Shown: positions 6,593 to 13,355 of the stretch, in pieces
Numbering within the stretch: position 1 is the first letter of the stretch
How the letters are laid out: each line of letters starts with the position of its first letter
From: Anaerolineales bacterium
GTDB taxonomy: Bacteria; Chloroflexota; Anaerolineae; Anaerolineales; E44-bin32
Length of the DNA stretch: 14,089 nucleotides
Assembly: GCA_011772595.1 (NCBI GenBank)
Contig: WVZH01000298.1
Location: 64,277 to 78,365, forward strand
Direction: 5' to 3'
Translations under genes and position numbers: made by a program
Notes under the pieces: model-generated
Databases searched by the model: none
What the model saw: only the letters and a program-made list of their open reading frames with translations
Told to the model about the DNA's origin: nothing

Positions 6593-6653
6593 TATTATGA
6601 TGGTTAGAATATAACACAATATATATAACCTGTCAACCGCGAATAGAGGGTTA
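6579..6653. promoter_or_regulatory. Four regularly spaced TAACC/GGTTA half-sites, probable operator
   Basis: TAACC at 6579-6583, GGTTA at 6602-6606, TAACC at 6626-6630 and GGTTA at 6649-6653 alternate in orientation with start-to-start steps of 23, 24 and 23 bases. The first and third belong to a longer direct repeat, TATAACCTG (6577-6585 and 6624-6632). They overlie both divergent promoters. The CGNR regulator encoded alongside is the obvious candidate to bind them, but this is inference. Confidence 0.45.
6608..6636 (-). promoter_or_regulatory. Sigma70-type promoter for the DMT-VOC-MFS operon
   Basis: On the minus strand TTGACA (6631-6636, perfect -35), 17 bases, TATATT (6608-6613, five of six -10 bases). 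The start would be near 6601, about 120 bases before the DMT gene. The -35 touches one TAACC half-site (6626-6630), so binding there should block this promoter. Confidence 0.6.
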
Positions 6654-6681
6654 CAACAACCATCGGGAGGGACACCAGGAT

Positions 6682-7317
6682 ATGCGAACGCAGGATTGGG
6701 AAGATCGCTGGGATTTCGATGCGGATCTATTGCCGCTGGACTTTGCCAACACGGCTGAATGGCACGCGGGGCCGGAACCAACCGAAAGGTTAAATTCTTA
6801 CAGTGACCTTGTGGGATGGTCCCGAGCTGCAGGTTTGCTAACTGAAACCGAGGCAGGATCCTTGTTGGATAAAGCTGCGAAAGACACGAGCGAGGCAACC
6901 CGTACGCTCGCGAGGGCGATCGACGTACGAGAGGCGATCTACGACATTTTCTCTGCGCTCGCCGCCCATCGGGAGCTACCGGAGGGAGCGTTGGACACCA
7001 TTAATACCGCTCTCTCTGAGGCACTCGAGCACGCCAGAATTACTCCTGCTGATGAAGCGTTTACCTGGGCTTGGTCCGGCGAGGGGCGCCTGGATCGCAT
7101 GTTATGGCCCATTTTGCACGCGACGGCCGAGTTGCTCACCTCTGATGATCTGGAGCGGGTGGGTGAATGCGCGGACAATCGCGGTTGTGGCTACCTCTTT
7201 TTTGACACGAGTCGGAACCACAGCCGCCGCTGGTGCAGCATGGAGGCATGTGGCAATCGGGCTAAAGCCCAGCGGCACTACAGTCGGAAGGTCGCCCAGG
7301 AGCCGGTTACTTCGTGA
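6682..7317 (+). CDS. ABATE-domain, CGNR zinc-finger transcriptional regulator
   Basis: 211 residues. The ATG follows GGGAGGG by about 10 bases. The N-terminal part (about 15-150) fits the ABATE domain seen ahead of CGNR fingers: LDFANTAEWH near the start, then helical segments with SYSDLVGWSRAAGLL and RTLARAIDVREAIYDIFSAL. The C-terminus is a CGNR zinc finger: Cys163-x5-Cys169, FFDTSRNHSRRWC with Cys185, and the signature CGNR at 190-193, followed by a basic helix (AKAQRHYSRK). This family is thought to act as stress-related DNA-binding regulators; the finger is probably the DNA- or RNA-contacting part. It is divergent from the DMT-VOC-MFS operon and 25 bases ahead of the DNA glycosylase gene, so it likely controls both arms of the locus through the half-sites in the shared intergenic region. 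Confidence 0.87.
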   Translation: MRTQDWEDRWDFDADLLPLDFANTAEWHAGPEPTERLNSYSDLVGWSRAAGLLTETEAGSLLDKAAKDTSEATRTLARAIDVREAIYDIFSALAAHRELPEGALDTINTALSEALEHARITPADEAFTWAWSGEGRLDRMLWPILHATAELLTSDDLERVGECADNRGCGYLFFDTSRNHSRRWCSMEACGNRAKAQRHYSRKVAQEPVTS

Positions 7318-7342
7318 GCATAAATTTGGAGACCATAACCTG

Positions 7343-8311
7343 ATGACGCAAAACACGGTTAAACGCCCGAAGGGTCGTCGAAAGAATTCAGGCGAAATCT
7401 CGTTCCCGCTGGTAGGTCCTGGGGGCGAGAGCGTCGACCTCTGGAGAATCCTATATTCACACGGGATGAGCTCCTTGCCGCCGATGTCTCTCTACGAGGA
7501 GGCGCACACAATGGAGATCAGCGTTGCGATTGAAGGTTGGCGACCGCGCACGATCCGTATCAGCGAGGGCCAACGCGGTTTCGGCACGATCCAAATCGTT
7601 GGTAAGTCGCTCGGCCAAAGAGCCCAACAAGCCTTGATGGCAAAAATCCGGCATATCTTGCGCTTGGATGAAGACCTATCGGGTTTCTATTCCATCGTGT
7701 CCGAAGATCCTGATCTTGCCTGGGTGACAAGTGGGGCAGGACGGATGATCCGGAGCGCCAGCGTCTTCGAAGATGTGATCAAGACCATTTGCACTACGAA
7801 TTGCGCGTGGTCCGCCACGCAACGGATGGTGGGTGCGTTGTGTGCGCATCTCGGCGAGCGGGCTGTTGGAGCGCCGAACGAAGGCGTTAGGGGTCGGGCT
7901 TTCCCTACCCCGCATGCCATGGCTGTTGTGGATGAAGCCTTTTATCGAGATGTCGCCAGGGCGGGCTATCGAGGTCGCTACCTGCTTGAGATTTCCCGGG
8001 CTGTGCACGAGGGATCGTTGGACCTGGAGGCGCTTGGACGCGCAAGCCCAGATGAGATCACAGATGATGACCTGGAGGAACGGCTGCTAGCCTTGCCGGG
8101 TGTGGGACCGTACGCGGCTGCGCATATCATGTTCACCATGGGGCGCTATTCGCGTTTGATACTTGACTCATGGACTCGCCCGAAGTATGCGCGTCTTGTC
8201 GGCCGAGCCAGCGTCAAGGACACGACCATCCAAAAGCGTTTTCGCCGATACGGGCGATACGCCGGCCTTGCCTTTTGGATGTTTCTCACCCGCGATTGGG
8301 TCGATGAGTAG
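7343..8311 (+). CDS. HhH-GPD DNA glycosylase (AlkA/OGG-like fold), base excision repair
   Basis: 322 residues from the ATG at 7343-7345 (GGAG 11 bases upstream). The frame is open back to 7052, but the longer version would overlap the CGNR gene, whose sequence is clearly the coding one. The N-terminal third (about 20-100) is a sheet-type lead domain; FEDVIKTICTTNCAWSATQRMV (142-163) begins the HhH-GPD domain. The hairpin-helix-hairpin is LPGVGPYAA (251-259), and the catalytic aspartate is probably Asp275 in LILDSWTR. The position of the OGG1/EndoIII lysine (after PGVG-x) is Tyr257, so a monofunctional, AlkA-type glycosylase removing damaged (perhaps alkylated) bases is more likely than a lyase. 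No C-terminal four-cysteine iron-sulfur loop is present. The gene follows the CGNR regulator by 25 bases and is probably cotranscribed with it. Confidence 0.85.
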   Translation: MTQNTVKRPKGRRKNSGEISFPLVGPGGESVDLWRILYSHGMSSLPPMSLYEEAHTMEISVAIEGWRPRTIRISEGQRGFGTIQIVGKSLGQRAQQALMAKIRHILRLDEDLSGFYSIVSEDPDLAWVTSGAGRMIRSASVFEDVIKTICTTNCAWSATQRMVGALCAHLGERAVGAPNEGVRGRAFPTPHAMAVVDEAFYRDVARAGYRGRYLLEISRAVHEGSLDLEALGRASPDEITDDDLEERLLALPGVGPYAAAHIMFTMGRYSRLILDSWTRPKYARLVGRASVKDTTIQKRFRRYGRYAGLAFWMFLTRDWVDE

Positions 8312-8365
8312 TTACATGCATAGCAAATCATTCTCCACTTGGAGGCCTCAGCTTACGCAGCAGCC

Positions 8366-9444
8366 CTAAGATCGGACCGCACCGCGAATCTTGATAGTTC
8401 CAAGCTGCTCGTGAACCAAGGGGGCGCAGTGAAGACCCGTCCGACAGGCGATGTTATGGTCGATATCAATCATCGTTCCTACATCTTCAGCTTCCATGCC
8501 CTCCACGTTAAAGGACAGGACCGCGATGTGATCGGCAAGATTATCTTGGCAATACAGCGTGACGCCGGGGACCTCACGGAGACCATCACGGAGCATCCGG
8601 GCAAGCTCCATCTCCTGCTCATGAATGGCGCCTAGCCCCTTCGCGAGCACCCATTTCAACCCGGTGTTTAGCCCAGCGATCCCAACGACGTTGGATGTGC
8701 CATATTCCAGGCGGTAGGGATATTCATCAAGATGGGCACGGTCGGCGGAACGGACCCCTGTGCCGCCTGCCCGGGTGTGCCGGATTTCGATCCCCTCGCG
8801 CACACAAAGTCCGCCGATCCCGGTGGGACCAAGCAGGGATTTGTGGCCGGTGAAAGCGACGACGTCTAGAAATTGCTCTTCCATGTCGATCGGGATAGTG
8901 CCTGCGGACTGCGAGGCGTCAATGGCGAAGGGAACGCCAGCCTCGCGGCAGTAACGCCCGATGTCTTGAATTGGTTGGACCGTCCCGATGACGTTAGAAG
9001 CATGGTTCAGGATGACCAGGCGAGTGTTCGGCCGGAACCGTTTGCGAATTTCGTCGGGATCGACGAAACCCGCACCGTCGAAGGGAACATAATCGACGTC
9101 TACCCCTTCCTGCGAGAGATGATAGAGCGGGCGCAGCACCGCATTGTGTTCGATGGTGGTCGTTATGGCGTGGTCACCGGGTTTAAGCATGCCGAAGATG
9201 ATGAGGTTCAGGGCGTCGGTGGAGTTGTGGGAAAAGCAGAGGCGATTCGGCTGTGTGCCGTTTAAAACTCTGTTAGCATCTTGCGCGTATTATCAACAAC
9301 GGCTCCAGCCTCCACGCAAAGATCATAACCCGATCGGCCAGGATTCACCCCGAAATTGCGGTAGAAGTGATCCATATAGGAGTACACCGCTTCGGGTTTC
9401 GGGAATGACGTCGCCCCGTTGTCCAGGTAAATCAATTCACTCAT
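8366..9444 (-). pseudogene. Cysteine desulfurase-like class V aminotransferase, frameshifted and C-terminally truncated
   Basis: The ATG at 9442-9444 follows AGAGG by 5 bases. It encodes IYLDNGATSFPKPEAVY and NPGRSGYDL, the start of the EF2568-type cysteine desulfurase family (SufS-related, PLP-dependent). After RKMLTEF a TAA stops the frame at 9262. Adding one T to the T-run (9264-9267) restores EFLNGTQPNRLCFSHNSTDALNL without a break. The remainder holds IEHN, the AIDASQSAG aspartate region, the PLP lysine in FTGHKSLLGP, and the catalytic cysteine in RTGLHCAP. The protein then ends at GAVRS, where relatives go on with some 25 more residues (an FNTEEE-type helix). The span is 1079 bases, or 360 codons once repaired. 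The missing tail is not explained by a second indel; no frame supplies it. The reaction would be sulfur (or selenium) release from cysteine (or selenocysteine) to acceptors. Downstream of gntR on the same strand. Confidence 0.78.
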
Positions 9445-9509
9445 CAAAACCTCTCATACACATTGATTGGGGTGCCCCCCGGTTTCCAGCTTGCCAACTT
9501 CGTCCAAGT

Positions 9510-10193
9510 TCAGCCACTTAGCTGGACCGGTTGCAGTTCTCCCTGCACAATGGCCTCCATGATCCTATTGCGCGAGGCGATGATTTGACGCCTGATCGCA
9601 TCCCGCGCCTCCTCGACATCCCCTGACTCCAGAGCGGCGACGACCTTCAGGTGCTCTAGCACCATCTCTTCGCTGCTGTCCCGCAATCGGAGCCCTAGAT
9701 GGAAGAGACGATCCATTTCGAGTAGCAATCCCTCAAGCATTTCCACCAAGCGGCGATTCGACGCCGCCTCAGCCAGGGCTAGGTGGAAGGCGCGGTTCGT
9801 CTCTAGAAATAATATGTTGCTCTCAGGATCTTCCAGACCGTAACGGACGACCGCCAACTCCTTGAGCACAGCGATTTGCTCAGGCGAAGGGTTTTGAGCA
9901 GCCCGCTCCGCCGCGGTCAACTCCAGGATCAAGCGCAGATCAAAAATATCTTGAATATCCTTGATGGTGATTGGTGCGACCATGTAGCCTCGGCCGGGGA
10001 GGCGTTGCATCAGCCCATCGTGACAGACCTGCGTCAACGCCTCTCGGATGGGGGTCTTGCTCATCTCATACCTACGGGCTAGCTCGCGTTCAGAGACCAC
10101 CTGACCGGGCGAGAGACTACAGGTCATGATTTCCTGGCGCAAGCGGCGGTAAGCCTGCTCGGCCAGGGAAACGACGAGTTCATTCGATGCCAT
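9510..10193 (-). CDS. GntR-family transcriptional regulator, FadR/FCD subgroup
   Basis: 227 residues. The winged helix (about 8-75) shows the GntR pattern: AYRRLRQEIMTCSLSPGQVVSE-type helix 1, ELARRYEMSKTPIREALTQV (recognition helix), and wing GLMQRLPGRGYMVAP. The FCD ligand-binding domain (about 80-215) is all-helical, with DIFDLRLILE, ETNRAFHLALAEAA and LEHLKVVAALESGD; the two histidine positions and the acidic residue fit the metal-binding FCD type, whose ligands are usually carboxylic acids. The stop lies 65 bases before the cysteine desulfurase gene, so the two are likely cotranscribed. A 25-bp inverted repeat just upstream overlaps its probable -10 region and suggests autorepression. 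The inducer is not evident. Confidence 0.9.
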   Translation of the reverse strand: MASNELVVSLAEQAYRRLRQEIMTCSLSPGQVVSERELARRYEMSKTPIREALTQVCHDGLMQRLPGRGYMVAPITIKDIQDIFDLRLILELTAAERAAQNPSPEQIAVLKELAVVRYGLEDPESNILFLETNRAFHLALAEAASNRRLVEMLEGLLLEMDRLFHLGLRLRDSSEEMVLEHLKVVAALESGDVEEARDAIRRQIIASRNRIMEAIVQGELQPVQLSG

Positions 10194-10217
10194 GTCCGTG
10201 TCTCACCATGATTTATC

Positions 10218-10242
10218 TCTGGTATACCACACTTATACCAGA
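10218..10242. promoter_or_regulatory. GntR-type operator over the gntR promoter
   Basis: A perfect inverted repeat, TCTGGTATA-N7-TATACCAGA, lies 25 bases upstream of the gntR start. Its left part also contains the 10-bp palindrome TGGTATACCA (10220-10229), close to the TNGTNNNACNA-type sites of FCD regulators. On the minus strand its right half reads TGGTATAAG, an extended -10 (10232-10240), so a bound repressor would block RNA polymerase. Confidence 0.65.
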
Positions 10243-10244
10243 AA

Positions 10245-10945
10245 GCTGACAAGAAATAAATACCCAAAAACAACCGTGTTCCTCAAGGTTTGGCACGTCA
10301 AATTCCTGGTATTTTTATCGATTTCAACCCGTCCCCTTTGACAAATCCCCCAAAACACGCTAAAAATATCTACATAATTCTTCCATACCGCAATGAAGCC
10401 TGAGGTGCATATGGCATCTCTCTCGGTAGCGCTTTTTCCCCAAAAATGGTCCAGACGACTACTGGAATTCGCAGTAGTCTTCAAGAAGGTTCTTCGCTGC
10501 CTAACGGTAAAATTTCTTACGTGGTTAGACAGCCAGGGGATTGATTTGCCGCGGCCGGATCTCGATACATCGCGCTTCTCAAGCAAGGTATGTTGCCGGT
10601 ATTACTCAGGGTTTATCTCAGCGGTAGCCGTTCCTATCACAATCGTGCGGTCAGCGTACCTGTTTCCCGGGAGATGCTCTACTGCCGGGCCAGGACGACA
10701 GATCGAAAGAGATACTCAAGCACCTTTAGCCTTGAGCACATCCCGACTTCATTTTGAAATAATGGTATTGAATTGGGTGCCCACCTCACAAAGACAGTTC
10801 CATGTGTAACAGCGCCCAATCTGCGGCTTGACGAGGAACAGACACAAAGACTTGTACCTGAACTGCTTAACGCTGAGCCAATAAGTAGCTTGTCTTTCTT
10901 TTTTCGTTCTTGTAGAGATGATGTGTTAAGGAGGAGAAAACCGAT
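10245..10945. other. 700-base non-coding leader region upstream of the acetyl-CoA synthetase gene
   Basis: AT-rich compared with the genes to its left; I find no credible protein on either strand (the longest rightward frame, 10393-10809, shows no motif and has no ribosome-binding site). A possible rightward promoter is TTGACA (10338-10343), 17 bases, TAAAAA (10361-10366), which would leave a leader of about 570 bases. A perfect 8-bp hairpin (GACTACTG/CAGTAGTC, 10457-10479) and a 6-bp one near 10715 (CTCAAG/CTTGAG) lie inside it. No known riboswitch core was recognised. A closer promoter near 10890-10915 (TTGTCT...TAGAGA) is weak. Confidence 0.4.
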
Positions 10946-12985
10946 ATGAGCGAGAATGAATCTATTGAAATTAGTGAAGCACAAATTGCGGTTCATTGGC
11001 AAGAGGAGCAGTATTTCCAGCCACCTGCGAGCTTCATCGCCCAAGCAAACATGACGGATCCCGCGATTTATGAGCATCTAAGCTTAGACAATTTCCCCGA
11101 AGGTTTTAAAGCATATGCCGATTTGCTGACTTGGTATCAGTATTGGCACACGACGCTGGATACGAGCGATGCCCCTTGCTGGAAGTGGTTTGTCGGCGGC
11201 AAGATAAACGCCTCCTACAACTGTGTCGATAGACACCTAACGAAATATAAAAACAAGGCAGCGATCCTATACGTACCAGAACCGGAGGACGAGCCTCATG
11301 TGGCACTAACCTATCAAGAGCTATACGTCAGGGTCAATGAGCTCGCAGCGCTCCTGCGAGACTTCGCTGGACTCAAAGCTGGTGATCGAGTGACGCTTCA
11401 TATGCCGATGGTTCCTGAACTCCCCATCACCATGCTCGCATGTGCCCGACTGGGAGTAATCCACTCTGAGGTATATGGAGGATTTAGCGGCGGAGCGTGC
11501 GGTGAAAGGATCGCAGACTCAGGAAGCCGTGTCCTGATAACCATCGATGGGTACTACCGCTCCGCAAATCTATTAGACCACAAGGAAAAGTCTGACCTCG
11601 CCATCAAGGTAGCTAAAGAGAATGGCCAGGCGGTTGATAAAGTTCTGGTCTGGAGGCGTTATCCCGGGAAATACGTCTCCAAGAGCCCCATGGTTAAAAA
11701 CCGTGATTATTTTGTGGACGATCTGCTCGGTGATTACGCCGGAAAAAGAGTCGAACCCGTCCCTATGCCTGCCGAAGATCCTCTCTTCCTGATGTACACC
11801 AGTGGCACCACAGGAAAACCGAAGGGTTGTCAGCACAGCACAGGTGGTTATCTGGCATATGTTGCTGGAACATCAAAATACATTCAAGACATCCATCCCG
11901 AAGACGTTTACTGGTGTATGGCCGATATTGGCTGGATCACGGGCCATTCATACATTGTTTACGGTCCCCTAACTCTCGCTGCAACAAGTGTCATGTACGA
12001 GGGTGTTCCCACCTGCCCGGACGCTGGACGTCCCTGGAGGATCGCCGAGCGACTCAACGTGAACATATTCCACACAGCGCCGACAACCATTCGCATGCTC
12101 CGAAAAGCCGGTCCAAATGAGCCCAAGAAGTATAACTATCAGTTCAAGCACATGACCACGGTGGGAGAACCCATCGAACCCGAGGTGTGGAGATGGTATT
12201 ACCACGTCGTCGGTAAAGGCAAAGCTGTCATTGTGGACACATGGTGGCAGACGGAAAACGGCGGGTTTCTTTGCAGCACAATGCCCGCTCTTCACCCCAT
12301 GAAACCCGGAAGTGCTGGCCCCGCGGTGCCAGGAATCCATCCGGTGATTTATGACGAGGATGGGAATGAGGTGGAAGCTGGAGCTGGAAAAGCCGGGAAC
12401 ATATGCATCAAAAACCCCTGGCCAGGAACATTTCAAACCATTTGGGAAGATCGCGAGCGATACGTTGCTCAATATTATGAGAAGTACTGCAAAGATCAGA
12501 ACAGTAAGGACTGGCGTGACTGGCCATACTTCACAAGTGATGCCGCCATGCAAGCCGAAGATGGCTACTATCGGATATTAGGCAGAGTTGACGATGTCAT
12601 CAATGTTGCTGGTCACCGCTTAGGAACGAAGGAAATCGAGTCCGCTTGTCTCCTTGTCTCCGAAGTTGCAGAATCAGCTGTCGTACCTCTTGTAGATGAG
12701 ATAAAGGGTCGGGTACCCGATGTTTACGTATCACTTCAGCCGGACATCAAGCCCAGCAAGAAGATTGAAAATGCGGTTACGAAGTCGATCGAAACAACGA
12801 TAGGTAAAATCGCCCGGCCAAAGAATGTCTACATCGTGCCCGACATGCCTAAGACGCGTTCCGGAAAGATCATGCGACGAGTCCTAGCAGCCATCTCCAA
12901 TGGTAGAGACATTGGGGACGTCACCACATTGGCCAACGGGGAAATCGTCGAAGAGATTCAAAGGATGGTTCAGGGACAATTGTGA
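10946..12985 (+). CDS. acsA: Acetyl-CoA synthetase (AMP-forming) or close acyl-CoA synthetase
   Basis: 679 residues, ATG preceded by AAGGAGG at 11 bases. Motifs of the acyl-adenylate superfamily are complete: YTSGTTGKPKG (284-294), the DTWWQTE segment at 431-437 with the Trp that sets the short acyl pocket, GRVDDVINVAGHR (546-558, the hinge region), and the C-terminal TRSGK with Lys641, the residue acetylated in Acs regulation. Length and order match Acs (about 650). It converts acetate, ATP and CoA to acetyl-CoA, AMP and pyrophosphate in the cytoplasm; propionate or similar acids could also be used. At 438 the usual Thr of WWQTETG is Asn (WWQTENGG). The gene stands alone in AT-richer sequence between two long non-coding stretches, which may mark horizontal transfer. 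Confidence 0.88.
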   Translation: MSENESIEISEAQIAVHWQEEQYFQPPASFIAQANMTDPAIYEHLSLDNFPEGFKAYADLLTWYQYWHTTLDTSDAPCWKWFVGGKINASYNCVDRHLTKYKNKAAILYVPEPEDEPHVALTYQELYVRVNELAALLRDFAGLKAGDRVTLHMPMVPELPITMLACARLGVIHSEVYGGFSGGACGERIADSGSRVLITIDGYYRSANLLDHKEKSDLAIKVAKENGQAVDKVLVWRRYPGKYVSKSPMVKNRDYFVDDLLGDYAGKRVEPVPMPAEDPLFLMYTSGTTGKPKGCQHSTGGYLAYVAGTSKYIQDIHPEDVYWCMADIGWITGHSYIVYGPLTLAATSVMYEGVPTCPDAGRPWRIAERLNVNIFHTAPTTIRMLRKAGPNEPKKYNYQFKHMTTVGEPIEPEVWRWYYHVVGKGKAVIVDTWWQTENGGFLCSTMPALHPMKPGSAGPAVPGIHPVIYDEDGNEVEAGAGKAGNICIKNPWPGTFQTIWEDRERYVAQYYEKYCKDQNSKDWRDWPYFTSDAAMQAEDGYYRILGRVDDVINVAGHRLGTKEIESACLLVSEVAESAVVPLVDEIKGRVPDVYVSLQPDIKPSKKIENAVTKSIETTIGKIARPKNVYIVPDMPKTRSGKIMRRVLAAISNGRDIGDVTTLANGEIVEEIQRMVQGQL

Positions 12986-13355
12986 AGGAAGGAGCTGTTT
13001 GATTCAGACACTGTAGCAACTCTGAGCCTTGCAGCAATTTCCTGGTAAAAAGCGAGGATCACTCAGTTCGAAAAAGATTCAGCCCTCATAGAGGGGCATG
13101 AACATCTCCTCGTGCTCTTGATTCTTTCAACAGTTCGGCCCCCTCTAGATCTGAGCCCGATCGTTAACCGCCGGGCGTACAAGACGATCACTTTTATACT
13201 TTGTCACCGAAAACAATTCGATAAGAGCGTTTTCACATATCCCCATCAGCCCAATAAAAACTCAAACCTGTGTAGCAATTCATACTATACAACCAAAATA
13301 AAACAAGCTTCCTCGATCGATAATCAACTCATCTGAAGCGATCAGGTGCGATGAT
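12986..13355. other. Non-coding gap between convergent genes
   Basis: 370 AT-rich bases between the acetyl-CoA synthetase stop and the end of the sugar kinase gene. Directly after the stop there is a good Shine-Dalgarno-like GGAAGGAG followed by a TTG whose frame closes after five codons, which could be the stub of a lost downstream gene. The only notable inverted repeat (GCCCTC/GAGGGGC, near 13081-13096) has no T-tract. I see no clear terminator, RNA gene or protein here. Confidence 0.4.

Noticed and set aside
7052..7342. 97-residue N-terminal extension of the DNA glycosylase frame.
   Set aside because: It overlaps the CGNR regulator gene, whose zinc finger is unmistakable in its own frame; the extension resembles no domain.
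9255..9275. TTTTAAAC at the desulfurase frameshift resembles a -1 ribosomal slippery site.
   Set aside because: In the zero frame the bases read GAG TTT TAA ACG. A -1 slip would move the Phe tRNA from UUU to GUU, which pairs poorly, and the phase is not X-XXY-YYZ. A lost T in a T-run is simpler.
10640..10710. GTAGAGCATCTCCC on the minus strand as a tRNA D-arm.
   Set aside because: No anticodon or T-arm at the required spacing.
10393..10809. 138-codon rightward frame upstream of the synthetase.
   Set aside because: No ribosome-binding site, no motif and unlikely amino-acid composition; treated as leader DNA.
11969..12553. 194-codon leftward frame inside the synthetase gene.
   Set aside because: It lies fully antisense to a strongly conserved gene and has no recognisable content.
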